Assembly (NCBI GenBank): GCA_036788295.1
Contig: DAIQNR010000004.1
Coordinates: 62,001 to 126,000, forward strand
From: JAHQVK01 sp036788295
GTDB taxonomy: Bacteria; Myxococcota; Kuafuiibacteriia; Kuafuiibacteriales; Kuafuiibacteriaceae
Direction: 5' to 3'
DNA length: 64,000 nt
Shown here: piece by piece, positions 36,231 to 44,969 of the stretch
Layout of the letters: each line of letters opens with the position of its first letter
Numbering within the stretch: the stretch's first letter is position 1
The notes under the pieces: generated by a model
Seen by the model: only the letters and a program-made list of their open reading frames with translations
Databases searched by the model: none
What the model was told of the DNA's origin: nothing
Made by a program: the position numbers and the translations under genes

Positions 36231-37943
36231 CTACTCGGGCAGGGCGGGCAGCCGGAGGGTGAAGCGGGTCGAGCCCGGCTCGGACTCGAACTCGAGCTCT
36301 CCGCCGTGGTCGCGAGCGATGCGCCGGGCGATGTCGAGGCCGAGCCCGAGGCCATTTTCCCCCTTCGTGGACACGAACGGCTCGAAGATTCGCTCGCCGA
36401 GCTCGCTGGGCACCCCGGGCCCGTCGTCGGTGACGGTGAGCCGAGCGATGGGTCCGTCCTCCTCGACCCGAACCTCGATGCGGCCCTCCCGAGCCTCGCC
36501 GAGCGCGTCGGCCGCGTTCTTCACGAGGTTCAACAGCAGCTGACGGATGCGGGGCGTGTCGATTCGGGCCCACGGCTCGCCAAGCGCGACCACCTCGAGC
36601 CGGTGGCGCTTCACCGCGGCGTCGCAGCTCACGAAGCGTGCGACCGCTCGAGCGAGCGCCAACAGATCGGCCGGCTCCCGGCGGCCCCCCGAGCCTTCCG
36701 GTCCCCGCGCAAACCCCTTCACCTCGGAGACCAAGTCCACGATGTGTTGGCGGGCCTCGAGCATCAGCTCCACCACGTTTTGGGTCTCTTCGTCGTCCGG
36801 ATACTTTCGGGCGATCATGTCGGCGAGCATGAACGGAGAGAGATGGTTCTTCACCTCGTGGGCAAGACCGCTCGCCAGGCGCCCGACCGCCGCGAGTTGC
36901 TCGGAGCGAACCAGCCTGGCCCGGGTCTCGAGCAGGTGGGCGCGCGCCGCCTCGAGCTCCCGGATGGTGGCTTCCCGCCGCTCGGCCAGCTGGAGGTTCT
37001 CGAGGGTCTGGCCGATGGTCGTCGAGAGTACGGTCAAAAGATCGAGGTCGGATTCGGAGAACGCGTCCGGCCGCCCGCTCTCCACGACGAGCGCGCCGAG
37101 CACCTGCTCACGAAGCAGGATCGGCACCGCCATCAGCGCCCGGGTCTCGCTCAGAAACAGGGATTCCGAGGCCGCGAAGCGGGCGTCGTCCCCGGGGTCG
37201 TGGCTGAGCACCGAGCAGCGCTCGGACAGGACGTGGCGGGCCACGGTGCTCGAGAGCGTCGGCGTCCCCGGGCCCTTTCCGCGCACCGCGGCCACCCGGA
37301 GGTCCCCGGGGGCGCCGGGCGGCTCGGTGTCGTCCTCGGTCCCCGTCCCGGTCGTGCTCGCCCCCGATTCGGCCAGCACCACGAACCCGCGGTCGCCTTC
37401 CGTGAACTCGAGCACCAGCTCGACCAGCCGGCCGAGCATGCCTTTGGGGGTGTGGGCCGCCCGAAGCGCGAGGCTCAGCTGGTGGAGGACCGCGTAGTGC
37501 CGGGTCTTGTCGAGCAGGGCGACCGCGGCCCCCGGACCGGCGTCGAGCAGCGTCTCGTCGCCGAGGCCGAGCGCCCGGTAGATGGCGTGGCGCCCCATGG
37601 CCTTTGGAAGCTCGGCGACCCGGACCGGCTTCACCACGTCGCCTCGGGGCGCCCCGCCCGTCTCGACCCGCAGCCGGTGCTTGCCGAGCACGAGCACGTC
37701 CCCCCGACTGAGCTCTTGCCGGGCCACCCGGAGACCGTTGACGACCGTGCCGTTGGGGCTGCCGAGGTCTTCGACCACCAGCCGCCCGTCCTCGAGCAGC
37801 AGCCGGGCGTGGCGGCGGCTCACCCGGGGGTCGTCGAGGACCACGTCGCACCCCTCCGCTCGCCCGAGCGTGGACTCGCCGCGCACGAGCACCCGTTCGC
37901 CTCGCCGCTCGGGCGGAGACTCGAAGGAGAGGGAGTGGCTCAC
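36231..37943 (-). CDS. FHA-GAF sensor histidine kinase
   Basis: 570 residues. FHA domain about 15-95 (STLGRAEGCDVVL, VSRRHARLLLEDG, DLGSPNGTVVNG), which binds phosphothreonine. A linker and GAF domain (about 165-330, RALMAVPILLREQVLGALVV) follow. The histidine kinase has phosphoacceptor LASGLAHEVKNHLSPF, N box LLNLVKNAADALG, G1 VTDDGPGVPSE and G2 GLGLGLDIARRIARDHGGEL. No membrane segment, so cytosolic. Start is GTG 37943 overlapping the previous stop (GTGA). An FHA domain in a gene cluster led by a Ser/Thr kinase suggests the two signalling types are linked. No response regulator adjoins on this strand. Confidence 0.93.
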   Translation of the reverse strand: MSHSLSFESPPERRGERVLVRGESTLGRAEGCDVVLDDPRVSRRHARLLLEDGRLVVEDLGSPNGTVVNGLRVARQELSRGDVLVLGKHRLRVETGGAPRGDVVKPVRVAELPKAMGRHAIYRALGLGDETLLDAGPGAAVALLDKTRHYAVLHQLSLALRAAHTPKGMLGRLVELVLEFTEGDRGFVVLAESGASTTGTGTEDDTEPPGAPGDLRVAAVRGKGPGTPTLSSTVARHVLSERCSVLSHDPGDDARFAASESLFLSETRALMAVPILLREQVLGALVVESGRPDAFSESDLDLLTVLSTTIGQTLENLQLAERREATIRELEAARAHLLETRARLVRSEQLAAVGRLASGLAHEVKNHLSPFMLADMIARKYPDDEETQNVVELMLEARQHIVDLVSEVKGFARGPEGSGGRREPADLLALARAVARFVSCDAAVKRHRLEVVALGEPWARIDTPRIRQLLLNLVKNAADALGEAREGRIEVRVEEDGPIARLTVTDDGPGVPSELGERIFEPFVSTKGENGLGLGLDIARRIARDHGGELEFESEPGSTRFTLRLPALPE

Positions 37944-39859
37944 GGGTCCGCCGGCGGCTCGAAGAGCGCCGCCGTCCCTCCGCCGACCAGGAGCAGCTGC
38001 TGCCCCGTCCACGCTGCCAGCGGATTCGAGAGTCCAAACGGGGCGAACGCCGGCGTGATCGCCCGCCACTGCGCGTCGCCCACCCGCCAGGTCGCCCCGA
38101 TGGTGCCGTCGAAGGCGTCGGAAGCGACGAAGAGCTGGCCGTCGCCGAACGCGAGCCCCGGCCCGGTCCGAGCGGTGGGCCCGCCGGATCGAGGAAGCAG
38201 GGTCCACCGCTCGGCCACCGGATCGAACCGAGCCCCGTCCGCGAACACCGCGCCCGATTCGTTGCCGCCGCCGAAGAACACCACCTCGGTCCCGGTGAAC
38301 ACCGCCCGATGGTTCGCCCGGGCGGAGAGCGGAGCGGGGGGGAGCGGCCGCCAGCGGTTGGTGCCCGGGTCGTAGGCCCAGGCGTCCCCGAGCGCAGAGA
38401 ACCGCTCGTCTACGATTCCGAAGCCGCCATGCACGATGAGCTCTCGGCCGGTCCAGGCCCCGGCGTGGTCGATCCGACCCACCGACAGAGCCGCGGTCCG
38501 CGTCCACGTCCCGGCGGCCGGGTCGTACAGGAGCCCGTCGCCGAGAAACTGCTCCTCGGAGCTTCCGCCGACCACCAGCATGCGCCGCCCGGTCCAGACC
38601 GCGAGGTGGCCCGACCGCCCCGGGCCGGGCGCGGCCGGGATCGGCACCCAACTGTCGCCGTCCGGGTCGTAGGCTCCGCCGTCGGCGAGCGGACGCTCGG
38701 GGCCGAGGCCTCCGAAGAACAGCACCGCCTCCCCGCTCCACGCCGCCGAATGACCGAGCCGGGGGGCCGGCGCTCCCTCCGACGCGATTCGGCGCCACGT
38801 CCGGGTCTCGGGGTCGAAAGCCTGGCCATCGTCGAGGGCGAAGTTCCCTTGTTCTCCGCCGCCGAAGACGACCATCTCCCGCCCGGTCCAGGCTCCGGCG
38901 TTTCGGCCAGATAGGTTGACCGGGGCCTCGAACGCGGTCCACCGGGTGCGGCACGAGGAGGTCTCCCCCCTCTGCTGCTCGCAGCGCCAGCCCTCCTCGA
39001 CCTCGCAGCTCGGGTCGCAGCCGTCGCCGGGATCGAGGTTTCCGTCGTCGCACGCTTCGTCGCCGAGCGTTCGACCGTCCCCGCAGATCGGCGCGCATCG
39101 GGTGGGACTCTCCTCGTCGCAGGTCCAGCCGAGCTCGACCAGGCAGCCTCGGTCGCAGCCGTCGCCGGGGACCCGCCCGCCGTCGTCGCACTCCTCTGGG
39201 CCTTCGAGCCGGGCGTTGCCGCATCGAACGCAGACCGACGGCGACCCGGAGCACGAAAAACCGTCCTCGACCTCGCAATCCGGGCCGCAGCCGTCGTCGG
39301 CTTCGCGGTTTTGGTCGTCGCAGGCCTCGTTGCCTACGACGAGGCCATCCCCGCACACCGACCTGCAGACCGAGGGCGCAACTTGGGTTTCGCACACGAA
39401 GCCGGGCTCGACGCGGCAGGTTCGGTCGCACCCGTCGCCGGACCTTCGGTTGCCGTCGTCGCAGGCCTCATTGCCGCGCAGGAGGCCATCTCCGCAGCTC
39501 GGTTCGCATTGGCTCGGTTCGGCGTCGTCGCAGCTCCAGCCCCACTCGACCAGGCAAGTCGCCGAGCAGCCGTCCCCGTCTCGCTCGCCGCCGTCGTCGC
39601 AGGACTCGCGGGCACGGACCCGGCCGTCTCCGCAGACGGCCCTGCACTGAGAAGGAGCCCCTTCGCACGCGAACCCGAACTCGACCCGGCACGTCGCGCT
39701 GCAGCCGTCCCTGTCCTCCCGGTTGCCGTCATCGCAGCCCTCGCCCGGCTGGACCACCCCGTCCCCGCACGGAGGGACGACGGCATCGAGGTCTCGAGGC
39801 TCGGTGCACGCCGCGCCGAGCATGAGGGCCACCCCGGCGACCCAACCGGGCCAGCTCAT
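37940..39859 (-). CDS. DUF4215-Kelch lipoprotein
   Basis: 639 residues from the ATG at 39859, which overlaps the preceding stop as ATGA and has GGAGG seven bases upstream. Signal GWVAGVALMLGAAC with a lipobox-like end. Six disulfide-rich DUF4215/myxococcal Cys repeats follow (about 30-295; pattern CGDG-x-G-x-E-x-C-DDGN-x-DGC-x-x-x-C). About seven Kelch blades fill the rest (RNAGAWTGREMVVFGGG, GHSAAWSGEAVLFFGG, GHLAVWTGRRMLVVGG). Kelch units make a beta-propeller for binding. Probably surface-exposed. Stop overlaps the histidine kinase start. Confidence 0.92.
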   Translation of the reverse strand: MSWPGWVAGVALMLGAACTEPRDLDAVVPPCGDGVVQPGEGCDDGNREDRDGCSATCRVEFGFACEGAPSQCRAVCGDGRVRARESCDDGGERDGDGCSATCLVEWGWSCDDAEPSQCEPSCGDGLLRGNEACDDGNRRSGDGCDRTCRVEPGFVCETQVAPSVCRSVCGDGLVVGNEACDDQNREADDGCGPDCEVEDGFSCSGSPSVCVRCGNARLEGPEECDDGGRVPGDGCDRGCLVELGWTCDEESPTRCAPICGDGRTLGDEACDDGNLDPGDGCDPSCEVEEGWRCEQQRGETSSCRTRWTAFEAPVNLSGRNAGAWTGREMVVFGGGEQGNFALDDGQAFDPETRTWRRIASEGAPAPRLGHSAAWSGEAVLFFGGLGPERPLADGGAYDPDGDSWVPIPAAPGPGRSGHLAVWTGRRMLVVGGSSEEQFLGDGLLYDPAAGTWTRTAALSVGRIDHAGAWTGRELIVHGGFGIVDERFSALGDAWAYDPGTNRWRPLPPAPLSARANHRAVFTGTEVVFFGGGNESGAVFADGARFDPVAERWTLLPRSGGPTARTGPGLAFGDGQLFVASDAFDGTIGATWRVGDAQWRAITPAFAPFGLSNPLAAWTGQQLLLVGGGTAALFEPPADP

Positions 39860-41922
39860 CGAGGGTCCTCCGACCAAGAGGAGATCGGGGGGAGCTGGGG
39901 CTCGTCGAGCCACTGGGCCACCGCCCAACCGACCAGGGACACCGCGACGCCAACCGCGGCAAAGCCGAGCGACTGCGCAAACCCGCGGTTGTCCTCTTGG
40001 GCCCGCACTCGGCCCTGGAGGGCATCGAAACGATCGGGCTCGGTCGTCGCCCCGAGGGCGCGAAGCGCGTCTTCGCGCCGATTCTCGAACCGCTGCGCCG
40101 CCGAGAATCGCTCCACCGCCAGCCCCGCGAACACCGCCGCCGCCCCGAAGCTCGCAAACTTGGCCCACGGAGCGGTGTGCAGCCGCTCCACCGCAGGAGC
40201 CTCCGCCGATGGTTCGAGCGCAGCGGACGGAACCATCCGAACGTGGGGCGGGGCCCCTTCGGGCATCGCCTGAGACCCCGGCTCGGAACCCGGCTCGATC
40301 GCCGGCGGCCGCAGGGGGGTCTCCTGCCACCACCGGGGCGCGTTGGTGGAGAATCGGCGGTAGGCTACGAACTGCGGAGCGGTGGCCGGGTCGGCGCCGA
40401 GCCCCGGCAGCGCCCGCCCCGGTCCAAACAGCGGCTCGACCACGAACAGGCGGCCCCCAGCGGCCCGCCAGCCGTCGAGCATCGCGAGCAAGGGCACCGA
40501 CAGCCGAGCGTCGAGCGCGACTTCGAGCGCCCGCGCCAAGGAAGCCGGACGCGACCTCTTCGGTTGGTCCCTGCCCGCTGCGTCCGCCGGTTCGAGCCCG
40601 AGGCCCCCGGACGCGGCGACGAGGTCGATGCCGGCGTCGGAGGCGATGGCTGCCACCTCCTGCACCTGCCGAAGCAGCGTGGGCACGGCCGTGTTCTCGA
40701 GAAACGACACCGCGGCGTCGGCGGTGCCCGGGGGCAGATCGGCGCCGAGGCGAGGGTTCACCGCGAGGGCGTCCACCGCCGCCCCCGTCGCCTCGAACTC
40801 CATCATGCGCCGCACCAACGCCGAGTCGCCGAGCGGCACCGACAAGACCCGCACCACCCGATCGGCCCCGAGCGCCCGGCGGAACGCCGAAAACGAGGAC
40901 CGCGCCCGGCGGGTCGAAGCCAACCACCGGCCCACCTGGGGGTCCGGATCGAGGACCGCCCCCTCTCGAAGCAGGCGGTCCTCGCTGGCCGGCTCCGATC
41001 GTTCGGAGTCGACCTCGAGGTACAGTCGGAGCCCCGGCTCCAGCATTTTGGCCGCGAGGCCAGCGAGCCGCTGCAGGTGGTCGTCGTCGAGTCGGGCGGG
41101 AATGCGCAGCCACAGGTCCGCCCGAAGGTGCGAGGCGAGCGCGAAGTGGTGCTCGTAGGCCACCCCGCCGGGGCCGGTCTGGGTCGCGTCGTCCGGCTTC
41201 GCGCGGTGGGCCCAGTCGCTCGGGGCGTCCGCCGGCAACCACCCCGCGGTGCGCAGCACCGAAAACGGGGTCAGCCGCTCGACGAAATCCGGATCGAAGC
41301 TCGGGACCGGGCCTTCGGACCACCGCTCGGGGAGCAGCTCCACCGACCGGATCGGCATCGACGGGGAGCTGCGCTCGATGCGAATCGAGACCGTCGCCCC
41401 GCCCGCGACCAGCTCGATCCGCCCCGCGGACCGGCGGCCCACCCGGGCCCCGCCGACCTCGACCCGGCCGTCCCCCAGATACCGGAGCACATAGCTCGCT
41501 CCGGGCTCCGTCGGTGCGTCGGCCACGGCCACCTGCCCGCGAGCGAGCCGCCGAACCCACCCCTTCTCGTCGAGAGCGAGCGGCTCGGGGTGAGGGCGAC
41601 CCCGGCGGTCCAGAGCCCGCCAGCGGCTCGCCTGCCGAAACCGATCGGTGAACGCGACGTGGTCGGTGCCCACCCCGATCGGCCCGAGCGTGACCCCGAG
41701 CGGGGAACGACGGTCGGCCCGCGGACCCTCGACCACCGGCGCCGGCGGGTTCTCGGGCTCGTCCGGCTCGGCCCCCATCCACTGCGGCTCGGTGGGCGGC
41801 GGGACCGGGGCCTGCGGCGCGAACGCCCGAGGCTGCGAGCCGGCGACCTGGCAACCGGCCACGAGCAGTGGCACCAGGGGACGGAGCAACCCGAGCCTTG
41901 GACTGTTTGTCGTCGCGCTCAT
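39856..41922 (-). CDS. Lipoprotein with cellulose-binding/TIM-barrel-like domain
   Basis: 688 residues from ATG 41922 (ATGA overlap with the kinase gene). Signal LLRPLVPLLVAGCQ with a V-A-G-C lipobox. The core resembles bacterial cellulose-binding-type glycosidase-like proteins: DRFRQASRWRALDRRG, LDEKGWVRRLARGQ, YVLRYLGDGRVEVGG, ERLTPFSVLRTAGW, and RLYLEVDSE where relatives have a Y-x-E-x-S-N-E-like segment. Whether it still hydrolyses sugar is unknown. Two helices near the C-terminus (KFASFGAAAVFAGLAV and LGFAAVGVAVSLVGWAVA). The catalytic assignment is by family resemblance only. Confidence 0.7.
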   Translation of the reverse strand: MSATTNSPRLGLLRPLVPLLVAGCQVAGSQPRAFAPQAPVPPPTEPQWMGAEPDEPENPPAPVVEGPRADRRSPLGVTLGPIGVGTDHVAFTDRFRQASRWRALDRRGRPHPEPLALDEKGWVRRLARGQVAVADAPTEPGASYVLRYLGDGRVEVGGARVGRRSAGRIELVAGGATVSIRIERSSPSMPIRSVELLPERWSEGPVPSFDPDFVERLTPFSVLRTAGWLPADAPSDWAHRAKPDDATQTGPGGVAYEHHFALASHLRADLWLRIPARLDDDHLQRLAGLAAKMLEPGLRLYLEVDSERSEPASEDRLLREGAVLDPDPQVGRWLASTRRARSSFSAFRRALGADRVVRVLSVPLGDSALVRRMMEFEATGAAVDALAVNPRLGADLPPGTADAAVSFLENTAVPTLLRQVQEVAAIASDAGIDLVAASGGLGLEPADAAGRDQPKRSRPASLARALEVALDARLSVPLLAMLDGWRAAGGRLFVVEPLFGPGRALPGLGADPATAPQFVAYRRFSTNAPRWWQETPLRPPAIEPGSEPGSQAMPEGAPPHVRMVPSAALEPSAEAPAVERLHTAPWAKFASFGAAAVFAGLAVERFSAAQRFENRREDALRALGATTEPDRFDALQGRVRAQEDNRGFAQSLGFAAVGVAVSLVGWAVAQWLDEPQLPPISSWSEDPR

Positions 41923-43484
41923 CGGTTTTGCTCTCGATGGGCGGCCCGCAGCCGGGACAGCGCTCGGCGAAGCTGCTCGGCGAAGCGGCCCGCCGTCGCC
42001 GGTCGAAGCTCGGGGACCGGCGACATCGCCCGCTCCACGAGCTCCCGGACCCGCTGCGGCACCTCGATGTCGCTCGGCAGGGGCGGCGGCGGGGCCGACA
42101 TGCGGGCCTTCACTGCGTCCACGGTGGGCTCGAACGCGGCCCGCCCGGCGAGCATCTCCCACAGGACCACCCCGAGAGAGAACAGGTCGGATCGGGGGTC
42201 GGCCGGCCGCCCTTTCGCTTGCTCCGGGGCCATGTACCGCAGCGTGCCCACCATCATCCCCTCGTTCACCGGCTGGCGGTCGGTCCGGACCGCGACCCCG
42301 AAATCGGACAGCTTCGCCCGGGCCCCTCGGTCCACCAGCACGTTGCTCGGCTTGACGTCCCGGTGAACGATTCCGGCGGCGTGCACGGCGGCGAGCGCCT
42401 CGGCCAGCGTTTTCGCCACGTGCAGGGCGAGGTACGGCTCGAGTCGGCCCCCCCGAAGCAGCGCGCGCAGGCTTCGGCCAGCGAAGTACTCCATGACGAA
42501 GAAGGTCACCTCCGCCTCCCTTCCGAAATCGAACACCGACAGGCAACCGGCGTGCTGGACCCGGGCCGCCATCCTCGCTTCGGCCAAGAAGCCCTCGAGA
42601 AGGTCTGGGTCTTCGGCCAGCGAAGGCGCGAGCACCTTCACCGCCACCGGGCGCTCGAGCACCTGGTCCCGGGCGAGGTACACGGTCGCTTGCGAGCCTC
42701 GACCGACCTCCCGCTCGAGCCGAAAGCGCCCGCGAAGGATCGACCCCACCAGCGCGTGAGGGGCCGGGCTCGGGGGCCGGGACGGCCAGCCGAAATCGAG
42801 CGACGCGCTGTCATCGGCGAGGTCGGCGACCAGGTGTTCCGCGTCGATGACGGCGCTGATCGCGGCGTCGATCTCGCGAACCGACCGGCCAGGGGGTTCG
42901 AACCGCGCTTCATGGGTCGCAGGGACCGGATGGGAAGGGTGGACGAGCCGAAGCGTCGCTCGAACGTGCTCGGCGTAATCGGTGGCTCCCGCCTTCATCG
43001 CCGACTCGAGCTCGTCGGCCCACGCCGCGGCGCTCGATCCGAGCGGCGAGCTCCCCCGACGCCGCTCCTCCGCCCAAATGAGCCGGGCGGCAGGCTCCGA
43101 TGGGGCCTCGTCGGACAGCGGCCCCTCCGCCGCCCGGAGCACGGCCTCGCTCGGCTCGGGGTCGTCCTCGTCGAGCGGAGCGAGCAGCAACGGGCGGGGC
43201 AAGCTGGTCTCCTCCGAGGCGGCGCGAGCGGGACCAGGGAGCCACTTCGCGTTCGAGACATCGCTCTCTTCCGTGTCCGCGGGCGCCAGGTTGGCCATCG
43301 GCGGGCCCTCGAGCTGGGCCCGCAGCCGCTGCGCTCGCTGCTCGTCGCCGGCGTGCTGGAAGGCCTCGGCCGCCTCGAGCAAAAGCTGCCGGCCGATGCT
43401 GGCGTCGCCCTGGGCGATGGCGTGCTCGGCCTGCTCCACGAGGCGCAGCGCCGCTCGCGCCGACTGGGTGCCCTCCGCGCTCAC
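41919..43484 (-). CDS. Ser/Thr protein kinase heading a four-gene cluster
   Basis: 521 residues from GTG 43484, backed by a strong ribosome-binding site (AAAGGAGG). The first about 240 residues are an Ala/Glu-rich region (start TPR-like helices, AEHAIAQGDASIGRQLLLEA), then the kinase domain (about 248-515): VGRGSQATVYLA, VAVKVLAPS, IVHRDVKPSNVLVD, SDFGVAVR, RYMAPEQAKG, LFSLGVVLWEMLAG. No membrane helix is evident, so cytosolic. Its stop overlaps the barrel lipoprotein start; the Kelch and FHA-histidine kinase genes follow with 4-nt overlaps. Confidence 0.92.
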   Translation of the reverse strand: MSAEGTQSARAALRLVEQAEHAIAQGDASIGRQLLLEAAEAFQHAGDEQRAQRLRAQLEGPPMANLAPADTEESDVSNAKWLPGPARAASEETSLPRPLLLAPLDEDDPEPSEAVLRAAEGPLSDEAPSEPAARLIWAEERRRGSSPLGSSAAAWADELESAMKAGATDYAEHVRATLRLVHPSHPVPATHEARFEPPGRSVREIDAAISAVIDAEHLVADLADDSASLDFGWPSRPPSPAPHALVGSILRGRFRLEREVGRGSQATVYLARDQVLERPVAVKVLAPSLAEDPDLLEGFLAEARMAARVQHAGCLSVFDFGREAEVTFFVMEYFAGRSLRALLRGGRLEPYLALHVAKTLAEALAAVHAAGIVHRDVKPSNVLVDRGARAKLSDFGVAVRTDRQPVNEGMMVGTLRYMAPEQAKGRPADPRSDLFSLGVVLWEMLAGRAAFEPTVDAVKARMSAPPPPLPSDIEVPQRVRELVERAMSPVPELRPATAGRFAEQLRRALSRLRAAHREQNR

Positions 43485-43580
43485 CGTTGCCTCCTTTCGG
43501 TGGACGCTAGCCGAATTCCGCGTCCCGGCGAAGGCGCCGCTCCGGTTGATCTTTTGGGACCGGAGGGCAAGCCTTTCCCC

Positions 43581-44942
43581 ATGGCGGGGGAAGATGGCGA
43601 AGTCGAGACAGCCACCGCCCACACCCTCCCCGGGTTGGCGTCTTTTTCTGTCGGACTCGATGGTCGGTATCGCTCGTTCGATCAAGAACACGCGGCGGTC
43701 GTCGCGTCGAGAGGGGGCGCGGCCCCCAGGGTAGGCGAACTGGCGCCGTCCGCCCTCGCCTCGGCGCTGGTGAGGGCCGCCGCCGGTCAGCAGGTGCAAG
43801 AGACCTGGTCCTCTGCGGGGGCTCCTCCTCTGCCGGTGCTGCTCTTCCCCATCGCCGGCGGTGTGCTCGTTCTTCACCCGAGCCGCGCCGCGGGAGCCCG
43901 GCGCGACGAGCTGACCCGACTGTCGGAGGGGGTCGTCAACGAGCTCAACAACCTCGAGGTGGGCCTCGGGGGGGTGACGGAGGGGCTTCGCAGCGACCCG
44001 AGCGAAGCCCATGTCACCCTGGATCTCTTGACCGACCTCGCCGCCCGCGCCGACGCCGCGCGGCGCCTGGCCCGCACCATCCGCTCGCTCGTGATGCCGA
44101 CGCCCACCACCACGGTGGCGCTCGACGACGTCCTTCGCCGGCTCGAGCCCCGGCTCCGGCGAGCGGCGCCGCGCTGCGGGTTCACCGTGGAGGTCGGCGC
44201 CCCCGAGGTCGAGGTGGAGGCCGAGGTCGAGGAGCTGGCCGACGCGCTCGGGGAGCTGGTGCGAAACGCAGCCGAGGCCGGCGCCCGGCGGGTCGTCGTG
44301 CGCTCGGGTCTGGGCCCCCCCGGGACCGTCGTGCTCGACGTGGACGACGACGGCGAGGGCATCGATCCCGACCGGCAGTCCCAAGCCTTCGAGGTCTACA
44401 CCGGGTCGCGAAAGCACACCCAGGGCATCGGGCTCACGCGGGTCCGCGGGGTCGCGCTCAGCCACCGGGGGTGGGTTCGAGTCGAAGAGAGCCGCCCGGG
44501 CAAAACGGTGCTGCGCCTCAGCTTGCCCATCGCGAGCCCGAGATCGCCCCCGAGCCCTCCGCCGGCGCCCGCTCGACCCCGGTCGCTCGACGTGTTCGTC
44601 ATCGACGACGCGCCCGAGGTCCGCCGGGTCCTGGGCCGCATCCTTCGCCACGCCGGCCACCGGGTCGCAGAGGCCGAGGACGGGGTCGATGCGCTCGAGA
44701 AGCTCGAAGCGAGGGGCGGGCTGCCCGATTTGGTCGTGCTCGACCTGATGATGCCCCGCATGGACGGCGTAGAGACCTACCGGGCCCTGAGGTCCCGCTC
44801 GACGACGCTGCCGGTGCTGATCACGAGCGGATTTCACCCGTCCAGCCTCGGCTTCCTCGAGACGGACTCCCGGGCGAGCTTCTTGCCCAAGCCCTTCCTG
44901 CCCGCCGAAGTCATCGCCGCGCTCGACGCCCTCATGCGCTGA
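43581..44942 (+). CDS. Hybrid histidine kinase lacking the phosphoacceptor His, fused to a receiver
   Basis: 453 residues from ATG 43581. Where an H-box would read V-A-H-E-L-N-N, this protein has VVNELNNLEVGLGGV, so the phosphorylated His is Asn. The ATPase domain keeps an N box (LGELVRNAAEAGARR), G1 (DVDDDGEGIDPD) and a GIGLTRV G2-like end. A C-terminal receiver (about 330-453) is intact: FVIDDAPEVRRVLG, VVLDLMMPRMDG with the phosphoacceptor Asp, and FLPKPF. It could be a pseudokinase or a regulator of the divergent kinase cluster. Starts 97 bp from that cluster. Confidence 0.85.
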   Translation: MAGEDGEVETATAHTLPGLASFSVGLDGRYRSFDQEHAAVVASRGGAAPRVGELAPSALASALVRAAAGQQVQETWSSAGAPPLPVLLFPIAGGVLVLHPSRAAGARRDELTRLSEGVVNELNNLEVGLGGVTEGLRSDPSEAHVTLDLLTDLAARADAARRLARTIRSLVMPTPTTTVALDDVLRRLEPRLRRAAPRCGFTVEVGAPEVEVEAEVEELADALGELVRNAAEAGARRVVVRSGLGPPGTVVLDVDDDGEGIDPDRQSQAFEVYTGSRKHTQGIGLTRVRGVALSHRGWVRVEESRPGKTVLRLSLPIASPRSPPSPPPAPARPRSLDVFVIDDAPEVRRVLGRILRHAGHRVAEAEDGVDALEKLEARGGLPDLVVLDLMMPRMDGVETYRALRSRSTTLPVLITSGFHPSSLGFLETDSRASFLPKPFLPAEVIAALDALMR

Positions 44943-44969
44943 GACCCCGCATCGGGTAGCGTCCCGGCC

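Noticed and set aside
35905..36543. 212-codon plus-strand frame beside the antitoxin
   Set aside because: Mostly antisense to the histidine kinase 3' end and Ser/Arg/Pro-rich; the only real signal in the area is the Uma2 remnant.
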